This document shows, in pieces, positions 51,601-62,880 of a stretch of DNA of 64,000 nt. How positions within the stretch are numbered: position 1 is the first letter of the stretch; each line of letters begins with the position of its first letter. Where the stretch lies: the NCBI GenBank assembly GCA_920105625.2, contig OV050030.1, positions 246,295,889-246,359,888 on the forward strand, given 5' to 3'. Source of the DNA: Clusia tigrina (lineage: Eukaryota > Arthropoda > Insecta > Diptera > Clusiidae). A program made the translations under genes and the position numbers. The notes below the pieces were generated by a model, which saw nothing but the letters and a program-made list of their open reading frames with translations, did not search any database and was not told the origin of the DNA.

Positions 51601-52970
51601 TACTCGAGCCTCTTGTCAATTTAAGCTATCGCTCAAAGCTATGCTAACCTTGAGTCTCAAATCAAACTCTGATAAAACTTCAAATGGCCCTAACTTCTAT
51701 ACGGTACGTCCTACACCTATCAAAGTTTGCAACATACAAATGCTTGTAACTTATTACTGGAGCGTCATAAAGCCTTGAAATTTTTTAACAATAAAGTACT
51801 CGAGCCTCTTGTCAATTTAAGCTATCGCTCAAAGGTATGGTACCCTTGAGTCCCAAATCAAACACTGATAAAACTTCAAATGGCCCTAACTTCTATACGG
51901 TACGTCCTACACCAATCAAAGTCTGCAACATACAAATGCTTGTAACTTTTTACTGGTGCCTCATAAAGCCTTGAAATTTTGTAACAATAACGTACTCGAG
52001 ACTCTTGTCAATTTAAGCTGTCGCTCAAAGCTATTCTACCCTTGAGACCCAAATCAAACACTGATAAAACTTCAAATGGCCCTCACTTCTATACGGTACG
52101 TCCTACACCTATCAAACTTGCAACATACAAATGCTTGTAACTTTTTACTGGAGCGTCATCAAACCTTCAAAACGGCCCTAACTTCTATACGGTAAGTCCT
52201 ACACCTATCAAAGTTTGCAACATACAAATGCTTGTAACTTTTTACTGGTGCGTCATAAATCCTTGAAATTTTGTAACAATAAAGAACTCGAGCCTCTTGT
52301 CAATTTAAGCTATCGCTCAAAGCTATGCTACCCTTGAGTCCCAAATCAAATGCTTGTAACTTTTTACTGGAGCGTCATAAAACCTTGAAATGTTGTAACA
52401 ATAAAGTACTCGAGCCTCTTGTCAATTTAAGCTATCGCTCAAAGCTATGCTACCCTTGAGTCCCAAATCAAACACTGATAAAACTTCAAATGGCCCTAAC
52501 TTCGATACGGTACGTCCTACACCTATCAAAGTTTGCAACATACAAATGCTTGTAACTTTTTACTGGAGCGTCATAAAACCTCGAAATTTTGTAACAATAA
52601 AGTACTCGAGCCTCTTGGCAGTTTAAGCTATTGCTCAAAGCTATGCTATCCTTGAGTCCCAAATCAAACACTGATAAAACTTCAAATGGCCCTAACTTCT
52701 ATACGGTACGTCCTACACCTATCAAAGTTTGCAACATACATATGCTTGTAACTTTTTACTGGAGCGTCATAAAGCCTTGAAATTTTGTAACAATAAAGTA
52801 CTCGAGCCGCTTGTCAATTTAAGCTATCGCTCAAAGCTATGCTACCCTTGAGTCCCAAATTAAACACTGATAAAACTTCAAATGGCCCTAACTTCTATAC
52901 GGTACGTCCTACACCTATCAAAGTTTGCAACATACAAATGCTTGTAACTTTTTACTGGAGCGTCATAAAA
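48621..52970 (+). repeat. Higher-order block I, copy 1 (offset 4352 bp)
   Basis: Around 22 monomer lengths, repeated at +4352. Paired marks: CTACCATTGAG (49005 and 53357), GTACATCC with CCTTACTTC (49245 and 53597), CAAAAGCTTG, GTACTGGAGAC (XhoI lost), AAATGCGTGTAAC, TTGTATAAATAAAG, ATGCATGTAAC and GTAACTTATTAC. It carries four half-monomers (49721, 50797, 51481, 52165). The segment near 51.95-52.55 kb is itself a copy of 47.99-48.59 kb at offset 3960. Confidence 0.9.
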
Positions 52971-55900
52971 CCTTGAAATTTTGTAACAATAAAGTACTCG
53001 AGCCTCTTGTCAATTTAAGCTATCGCTCAAAGCTATGCTACCCTTGAGTCCCAAATCAAATGCTTGTAACTTTTTACTGGAGCGTCATAAAACCTTGAAA
53101 TTTTGTAACAATAAAGTACTCGAGCCTCTTGGCAGTTTAAGCTATTGCTCAAAGCTATGCTATCCTTGAGTCCCAAATCAAACACTGATAAAACTTCAAA
53201 TGGCCCTAACTTCTATACGGTACGTCCTACACCTATCAAAGTTTGCAACATACATATGCTTGTAACTTTTTACTGGAGCGTCATAAAGCCTTGAAATTTT
53301 GTAACAATAAAGTACTCGAGCCGCTTGTCAATTTAAGCTATCGCTCAAAGCTATGCTACCATTGAGTCCCAAATTAAACACTGATAAAACTTCAAATGGC
53401 CCTAACTTCTATACGGTACGTCCTACACCTATCAAAGTTTGCAACATACAAATGTCTGTAACTTTTTACTGGCGCGTCATAAAACCTTGAAATTTTGTAA
53501 CAATAAAGTACTCGAGCCTCTTGTCAATTTAAGCTATCGCTCAAAGCTATGCTACCCTTGAGTCCCAAATCAAACTCTGATAAAACTTCAAATGGCCCTT
53601 ACTTCTATACGGTACATCCTACACCTATCAAAGTTTGCAACATACAAATGCTTGTAACTTTTTACTGGAGCGTCATAAAGCCTTGAAATTTTGTAACAAT
53701 AAAGTACTCGAGCCTCTTGTCAATTTAAGCTATCGCTCAAAGCTATGGTACCCTTGAGTCCCAAATCAAACACTGATAAAACTTCAAATGGCCCTAACTT
53801 CTATACGGTACGTCCTACACCAATCAAAGTCTGCAACATACAAAAGCTTGTAACTTTTTACTGGTGCCTCATAAAGCCTTGAAATTTTGTAACAATAAAG
53901 TACTGGAGACTCTTGTCAATTTAAGCTGTCGCTCAAAGCTATTCTACCCTTGAGACCCAAATCAAACACTGATAAAACTTCAAATGGCCCTCACTTCTAT
54001 ACGGTACGTCCTACACCTATCAAACTTGCAACATACAAATGCTTGTAACTTTTTACTGGAGCGTCATCAAACCTTCAAAACGGCCCTAACTTCTATACGG
54101 TAAGTCCTACACCTATCAAAGTTTGCAACATACAAATGCTTGTAACTTTTTACTGGAGCGTCATCAAACCTTGAAATTTTGTAAAAATATAGTACTCGAG
54201 CCTCTTGTCAATTTAAGCTATCGCTCAAAGCTATGCTACCCTTGAGTCTCAAATCAAACTCTGATAAAACTTCAAATGGCCCTAACTTCTATACGGTACG
54301 TCCTACATCTATCAAAGTTTGCAACATACAAATGCTTGTAACTTATTACTGGAGCGTCATAAAGTCTTGAAATTTTGTAACAATAAAGTACTCGAGCCTC
54401 TTGTCAATTTAAGCTATCGCGCAAAGCTATGCTACCCTTGAGTCCCAAATTAAACACTGATAAAACTTCAAATGGCCCTAACTTCTATACGGTACGTCCT
54501 ACACCTATCAAAGTTTGCAACATACAAATGATTGTAACTTTTTACTGGCGCGTCATAAAACCTTGAAATTTTGTAACAATAAAGTACTCGAGCCTCTTGT
54601 CAATTTAAGCTATCGCTCAAAGCTATGCTACCCTTGAGTCCCAAATCAAACTCTGATAAAACTTCAAATGGCCCTAACTTCTATACGGTACGTCCTACAC
54701 CTATCAAAGTTTGCAACATACAAATGCGTGTAACTTTTTACTGGAGCGTCATAAAGCCTTGAAATTTTGTAACTATAAAGTACTCGAGCCTCTTGTCAAT
54801 TTAAGCTATCGCTCAAAGCTATGGTACCCTTGAGTCCCAAATCAAACACTGATAAAACTTCAAATGGCCCTAACTTCTATACGGTACGTCTTACACCAAT
54901 CAAAGTCTGCAACATACAAATGCTTGTAACTTTTTACTGGTGCCTCATAAAGCCTTGAAATTTTGTAACAATAAAGTACTCGAGACTCTTGTCAACTTAA
55001 GCTGTCGCTCAAAGCTATTCTACCCTTGAGACCCAAATCAAACACTGATAAAACTTCAAATGGCCCTCACTTCTATACGGTACGTCCTACACCTATCAAA
55101 CTTGCAACATACAAATGCTTGTAACTTTTTACTGGAGCGTCATCAAACCTTCAAAACGGCCCTAACTTCTATACGGTAAGTCCTACACCTATCAAAGTTT
55201 GCAACATACAAATGCTTGTAACTTTTTACTGGAACGTCATAAAACCTTGAAATGTTGTATAAATAAAGTACTCGAGCCTCTTGTCAATTTAAGCTATCGC
55301 TCAAAGCTATGCTACCCTTGAGTCTCAAATCAAACTCTGATAAAACTTCAAATGGCCCTAACTTCTATACGGTACGTCCTACACCTATCAAAGTTTGCAA
55401 CATACAAATGCTTGTAACTTTTTACTGGAGCGTCATAAAGCCTTGAAATTTTGTAACAATAAAGTACTCGAGCCTCTTGTCAATTTAAGCTATCGCTCAA
55501 AGCTATGGTACCCTTGAGTCCCAAATCAAACACTGATTAAACTTCAAATGGCCCTAACTTCTATACGGTACGTCCTACACCAATCAAAGTCTGCAACATA
55601 CAAATGCTTGTAACTTTTTACTGGTGCCTCATAAAGCCTTGAAATTTTGTAACAATAAAGTACTCGAGACTCTTGTCAATTTAAGCTGTCGCTCAAAGCT
55701 ATTCTACCCTTGAGACCCAAATCAAACACTGATACAACTTCAAATGGCCCTCACTTCTATACGGTACGTCCTACACCTATCAAACTTGCAACATACAAAT
55801 GCTTGCAACTTTTTACTGGAGCGTCATCAAACCTTCAAAACGGCCCTAACTTCTATACGGTAAGTCCTACACCTATCAAAGTTTGCAACATACAAATGCA

Positions 55901-57122
55901 TGTAACTTTTTACTGGAACGTCATAAAACCTTGAAATGTTGTAACAATAAAGTACTCGAGCCTCTTGTCAATTTAAGCTATCGCTCAAAGCTATGCTAAC
56001 CTTGAGTCTCAAATCAAACTCTGATAAAACTTCAAATGGCCCTAACTTCTATACGGTACGTCCTACACCTATCAAAGTTTGCAACATACAAATGCTTGTA
56101 ACTTATTACTGGAGCGTCATAAAGCCTTGAAATTTTTTAACAATAAAGTACTCGAGCCTCTTGTCAATTTAAGCTATCGCTCAAAGGTATGGTACCCTTG
56201 AGTCCCAAATCAAACACTGATAAAACTTCAAATGGCCCTAACTTCTATACGGTACGTCCTACACCAATCAAAGTCTGCAACATACAAATGCTTGTAACTT
56301 TTTACTGGTGCCTCATAAAGCCTTGAAATTTTGTAACAATAACGTACTCGAGACTCTTGTCAATTTAAGCTGTCGCTCAAAGCTATTCTACCCTTGAGAC
56401 CCAAATCAAACACTGATAAAACTTCAAATGGCCCTCACTTCTATACGGTACGTCCTACACCTATCAAACTTGCAACATACAAATGCTTGTAACTTTTTAC
56501 TGGAGCGTCATCAAACCTTCAAAACGGCCCTAACTTCTATACGGTAAGTCCTACACCTATCAAAGTTTGCAACATACAAATGCTTGTAACTTTTTACTGG
56601 TGCGTCATAAATCCTTGAAATTTTGTAACAATAAAGAACTCGAGCCTATTGTCAATTTAAGCTATCGCTCAAAGCTATGCTACCCTTGAGTCCCAAATCA
56701 AATGCTTGTAACTTTTTACTGGAGCGTCATAAAACCTTGAAATTTTGTAACAATAAAGTACTCGAGCCTCTTGTCAATTTAAGCTATCGCTCAAAGCTAT
56801 GCTACCCTTGAGTCCCAAATCAAACACTGATAAAACTTCAAATGGCCCTAACTTCGATACGGTACGTCCTACACCTATCAAAGTTTGCAACATACAAATG
56901 CTTGTAACTTTTTACTGGAGCGTCATAAAACCTCGAAATTTTGTAACAATAAAGTACTCGAGCCTCTTGGCAGTTTAAGCTATTGCTCAAAGCTATGATA
57001 TCCTTGATCCCCAAATCAAACACTGATAAAACTTCAAATGGCCCTAACTTCTATACGGTACGTCCTACACCTATCAAAGTTTGCAACATACATATGCTTG
57101 TAACTTTTTACTGGAGCGTCAT
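52971..57122 (+). repeat. Higher-order block I, copy 2
   Basis: Tandem copy of block I at +4352 with few changes, for example GAGACCC near 53954 where copy 1 has GATACCC, CAAATGATTG near 54527 and CTATGATATCC near 56994. Homology stops near 57122, where the XhoI half of a different monomer follows. Confidence 0.9.
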
Positions 57123-57186
57123 AAAACCTTGAAATGTTGTAACAATAAAGTACTCGAGCCTCTTGTCAATTTAAGCTATCGCTCAA

Positions 57187-59260
57187 AGCTATTCTACCCT
57201 TGAGACCCAAATCAAACACTGATAAAACTTCAAATGGCCCTCACTTCTATACGGTACGTCCTACACCTATCAAACTTGCAACATACAAATGCTTGCAACT
57301 TTTTACTGGAGCGTGATCAAACCTTCAAAACGGCCCTAACTTCTATACGGTACGTCCTACACCTATCAAAGTTTGCAACATACAAATGCTTGTAACTTTT
57401 TACTGGAACGTCATAAAACCTTGAAATTTTGTAAAAATAAAGTACTCGAGCCTCTTGTCAATTTAAGCTATCGCTCAAAGGTATGGTACCCTTGAGTCCC
57501 AAATCAAACACTGATAAAACTTCAAATGGCCCTAACTTCGATACAGTACGTCCTACACCTATCAAAGTTTGCAACATACAAATGCTTGTAACTTTTTACT
57601 GGAGCGTCATAAAACCTTGAAATTTTGTAACAATAACGTACTCGAGACTCTTGTCAATTTAAGCTGTCGCTCAAAGCTATTCTACCCTTGAGACCCAAAT
57701 CAAATGGCCCTCACTTCTATACGGTACGTCCTACACCTATCAAACTTGCAACATACAAATGCTTGTAACTTTTTACTGGAGCGTCATCAAACCTTCAAAA
57801 CGGCCCTAACTTCTATACGGTAAGTCCTACACCTATCAAAGTTTGCAACATACAAATGCTTGTAACTTTTTACTGGAGCGTCATAAATCCTTGAAATTTT
57901 GTAACAATAAAGTACTCGAGCCTATTGTCAATTTAAGCTATCGCTCAAAGCTATGCTACCCTTGAGTCCCAAATCAAACACTGATAAAACTTCAAATGGC
58001 CCTAACTTCTATACGGTACGTCCTATACCTATCAAAGTTTGCAACATACAAATGCTTGTACCTTTTTACTGGAGCGTCATAAAGCTTTGAAATTTTGTAA
58101 CAATAAAGTACTCGAGCCTCTTGTCAATTTAAGCTATCGCTCAAAGCTATGCTACCCTTGAGTCCCAAATCAAACACTGATAAGACTTCAAATGGCCCTA
58201 CCTTCTATACGGTACGTCCTACACCTATCAAAGTTTGCAACCTACAAATGCTTGTAACTTTTTACTGGAGTGTCATAAAACCTTGAAATTTTGTAAAAAT
58301 ATAGTACTCGAGCCTCTTGTCAATTTAAGCTATCGCTCAAAGCTATGGTACCCTTGAGTCCCAAATCAAACACTGATAAGGCTTCAAATGGCCCTAACTT
58401 CTATACGGTACGTCCTACACCTATCAAAGTTTGCAACATACAAATGCTTGTAACTTTTTACTGGAGTGTCATAAAACCTTGAAATTTTGTAAAAATAAAG
58501 TACTCGAGCCTCTTGTCAATTTAAGCTATCGCTCAAAGCTATGGTACCCTTGAGTCCCAAATCAAACACTGATAAAACTTCAAATGGCCCTAACTTCTAT
58601 ACGGTACGTCCTACACCAATCAAAGTCTGCAACATACAAATGCTTGTAACTTTTTACTGGTGCCTCATAAAGCCTTGAAATTTTGTAACAATAAAGTACT
58701 CGAGACTCTTGTCAATTTAAGCTGTCGCTCAAAGCTATTCTACCCTTGAGACCCAAATCAAACACTGATAAAACTTCAAATGGCCCTCACTTCTATACGG
58801 TACGTCCTACACCTATCAAACTTGCAACATACAAATGCTTGTAACTTTTTACTGGAGCGTCATCAAACCTTCAAAACGGCCCTAACTTCTATACGGTAAG
58901 TCCTACACCTATCAAAGTTTGCAACATACAAATGCTTGTAACTTTTTACTGGTGCGTCATAAATCCTTGAAATTTTGTAACAATAAAAAACTCGAGCCTA
59001 TTGTCAATTTAAGCTATCGCTCAAAGCTATGCTACCCTTGAGTCCCAAATCAAATGCTTGTAACTTTTTACTGGAGCGTCATAAAACCTTGAAATGTTGT
59101 AACAATAAAGTACTCGAGCCTCTTGTCAATTTAAGCTATCGCTCAAAGCTATGCTACCCTTGAGTCCCAAATCAAACACTGATAAAACTTCAAATGGCCC
59201 TAACTTCGATACGGTACGTCCTACACCTATCAAAGTTTGCAACATACAAATGCTTGTAAC
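57187..59260 (+). repeat. Block J, copy 2 between I copies
   Basis: Matches 46505-48.6 kb at offset 10682 up to about 57700 and 10664 after it; the change of 18 is a deletion of CACTGATAAAACTTCAAA at 57700. It sits between I copy 2 and I copy 3, so the repeat order here is I-I-J-I. The right part is also the left end of I copy 3. Confidence 0.83.
57690..57710 (+). repeat. 18-bp deletion inside a monomer
   Basis: The sequence passes from GACCCAAATCAAA directly to TGGCCCTCAC. Block J copy 1 near 47020 has 18 more bases, from CACTGATAAAAC to CTTCAAA. CAAA is present at both ends of the lost piece, so the exact break is ambiguous by those bases. Confidence 0.85.
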
Positions 59261-62200
59261 TTTTTACTGGAGCGTCATAAAACCTCGAAATTTTGTAACA
59301 ATAAAGTACTCGAGCCTCTTGGCAGTTTAAGCTATTGCTCAAAGCTATGCTATCCTTGAGTCCCAAATCAAACACTGATAAAACTTCAAATGGCCCTAAC
59401 TTCTATACGGTACGTCCTACACCTATCAAAGTTTGCAACATACATATGCTTGTAACTTTTTACTGGAGCGTCATAAAGCCTTGAAATTTTGTAACAATAA
59501 AGTACTCGAGCCGCTTGTCAATTTAAGCTATCGCTCAAAGCTATGCTACCCTTGAGTCCCAAATTAAACACTGATAAAACTTCAAATGGCCCTAACTTCT
59601 ATACGGTACGTCCTACACCTATCAAAGTTTGCAACATACAAATGCTTGTAACTTTTTACTGGTGCGTCATAAATCCTTGAAATTTTGTAACAATAAAGTA
59701 CTCGAGCCTATTGTCAATTTAAGCTATCGCTCAAAGCTATGCTACCCTTGAGTCCCAAATCAAATGCTTGTAACTTTTTACTGGAGCGTCATAAAACCTT
59801 GAAATTTTGTAACAATAAAGTACTCGAGCCTCTTGGCAGTTTAAGCTATTGCTCAAAGCTATGCTATCCTTGAGTCCCAAATCAAACACTGATAAAACTT
59901 CAAATGGCCCTAACTTCTATACGGTACGTCCTACACCTATCAAAGTTTGCAACATACATATGCTTGTAACTTTTTACTGGAGCGTCATAAAGCCTTGAAA
60001 TTTTGTAACAATAAAGTACTCGAGCCGCTTGTCAATTTAAGCTATCGCTCAAAGCTATGCTACCATTGAGTCCCAAATTAAACACTGATAAAACTTCAAA
60101 TGGCCCTAACTTCTATACGGTACGTCCTACACCTATCAAAGTTTGCAACATACAAATGTCTGTAACTTTTTACTGGCGCGTCATAAAACCTTGAAATTTT
60201 GTAACAATAAAGTACTCGAGCCTCTTGTCAATTTAAGCTATCGCTCAAAGCTATGCTACCCTTGAGTCCCAAATCAAACTCTGATAAAACTTCAAATGGC
60301 CCTTACTTCTATACGGTACATCCTACACCTATCAAAGTTTGCAACATACAAATGCTTGTAACTTTTTACTGGAGCGTCATAAAGCCTTGAAATTTTGTAA
60401 CAATAAAGTACTCGAGCCTCTTGTCAATTTAAGCTATCGCTCAAAGCTATGGTACCCTTGAGTCCCAAATCAAACACTGATAAAACTTCAAATGGCCCTA
60501 ACTTCTATACGGTACGTCCTACACCAATCAAAGTCTGCAACATACAAAAGCTTGTAACTTTTTACTGGTGCCTCATAAAGCCTTGAAATTTTGTAACAAT
60601 AAAGTACTGGAGACTCTTGTCAATTTAAGCTGTCGCTCAAAGCTATTCTACCCTTGAGACCCAAATCAAACACTGATAAAACTTCAAATGGCCCTCACTT
60701 CTATACGGTACGTCCTACACCTATCAAACTTGCAACATACAAATGCTTGTAACTTTTTACTGGAGCGTCATCAAACCTTCAAAACGGCCCTAACTTCTAT
60801 ACGGTAAGTCCTACACCTATCAAAGTTTGCAACATACAAATGCTTGTAACTTTTTACTGGAGCGTCATCAAACCTTGAAATTTTGTAAAAATATAGTACT
60901 CGAGCCTCTTGTCAATTTAAGCTATCGCTCAAAGCTATGCTACCCTTGAGTCTCAAATCAAACTCTGATAAAACTTCAAATGGCCCTAACTTCTATACGG
61001 TACGTCCTACATCTATCAAAGTTTGCAACATACAAATGCTTGTAACTTATTACTGGAGCGTCATAAAGTCTTGAAATTTTGTAACAATAAAGTACTCGAG
61101 CCTCTTGTCAATTTAAGCTATCGCGCAAAGCTATGCTACCCTTGAGTCCCAAATTAAACACTGATAAAACTTCAAATGGCCCTAACTTCTATACGGTACG
61201 TCCTACACCTATCAAAGTTTGCAACATACAAATGCTTGTAACTTTTTACTGGCGCGTCATAAAACCTTGAAATTTTGTAACAATAAAGTACTCGAGCCTC
61301 TTGTCAATTTAAGCTATCGCTCAAAGCTATGCTACCCTTGAGTCCCAAATCAAACTCTGATAAAACTTCAAATGGCCCTAACTTCTATACGGTACGTCCT
61401 ACACCTATCAAAGTTTGCAACATACAAATGCGTGTAACTTTTTACTGGAGCGTCATAAAGCCTTGAAATTTTGTAACTATAAAGTACTCGAGCCTCTTGT
61501 CAATTTAAGCTATCGCTCAAAGCTATGGTACCCTTGAGTCCCAAATCAAACACTGATAAAACTTCAAATGGCCCTAACTTCTATACGGTACGTCTTACAC
61601 CAATCAAAGTCTGCAACATACAAATGCTTGTAACTTTTTACTGGTGCCTCATAAAGCCTTGAAATTTTGTAACAATAAAGTACTCGAGACTCTTGTCAAC
61701 TTAAGCTGTCGCTCAAAGCTATTCTACTCTTGAGACCCAAATCAAACACTGATAAAACTTCAAATGGCCCTCACTTCTATACGGTACGTCCTACACCTAT
61801 CAAACTTGCAACATACAAATGCTTGTAACTTTTTACTGGAGCGTCATCAAACCTTCAAAACGGCCCTAACTTCTATACGGTAAGTCCTACACCTATCAAA
61901 GTTTGCAACATACAAATGCTTGTAACTTTTTACTGGAACGTCATAAAACCTTGAAATGTTGTATAAATAAAGTACTCGAGCCTCTTGTCAATTTAAGCTA
62001 TCGCTCAAAGCTATGCTACCCTTGAGTCTCAAATCAAACTCTGATAAAACTTCAAATGGCCCTAACTTCTATACGGTACGTCCTACACCTATCAAAGTTT
62101 GCAACATACAAATGCTTGTAACTTTTTACTGGAGCGTCATAAAGCCTTGAAATTTTGTAACAATAAAGTACTCGAGCCTCTTGTCAATTTAAGCTATCGC

Positions 62201-62880
62201 TCAAAGCTATGGTACCCTTGAGTCCCAAATCAAACACTGATTAAACTTCAAATGGCCCTAACTTCTATACGGTACGTCCTACACCAATCAAAGTCTGCAA
62301 CATACAAATGCTTGTAACTTTTTACTGGTGCCTCATAAAGCCTTGAAATTTTGTAACAATAAAGTACTCGAGACTCTTGTCAATTTAAGCTGTCGCTCAA
62401 AGCTATTCTACCCTTGAGACCCAAATCAAACACTGATAAAACTTCAAATGGCCCTCACTTCTATACGGTACGTCCTACACCTATCAAACTTGCAACATAC
62501 AAATGCTTGCAACTTTTTACTGGAGCGTCATCAAACCTTCAAAACGGCCCTAACTTCTATACGGTAAGTCCTACACCTATCAAAGTTTGCAACATACAAA
62601 TGCATGTAACTTTTTACTGGAACGTCATAAAACCTTGAAATGTTGTAACAATAAAGTACTCGAGCCTCTTGTCAATTTAAGCTATCGCTCAAAGCTATGC
62701 TAACCTTGAGTCTCAAATCAAACTCTGATAAAACTTCAAATGGCCCTAACTTCTATACGGTACGTCCTACACCTATCAAAGTTTGCAACATACAAATGCT
62801 TGTAACTTATTACTGGAGCGTCATAAAGCCTTGAAATTTTTTAACAATAAAGTACTCGAGCCTCTTGTCAATTTAAGCTA
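58640..62880 (+). repeat. Higher-order block I, copy 3
   Basis: Matches 51936-56176 at offset 6704 (for example CTACCATTGAG 53357 and 60061; CCTTACTTC 53597 and 60301; half-monomers 54073 and 60777). 6704 is 4352 plus 2352, and 2352 is exactly 12 x 196. It ends near 62880, where this copy reads ATCGCGCAAAG and block I copy 2 reads ATCGCTCAAAGG. Confidence 0.87.
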
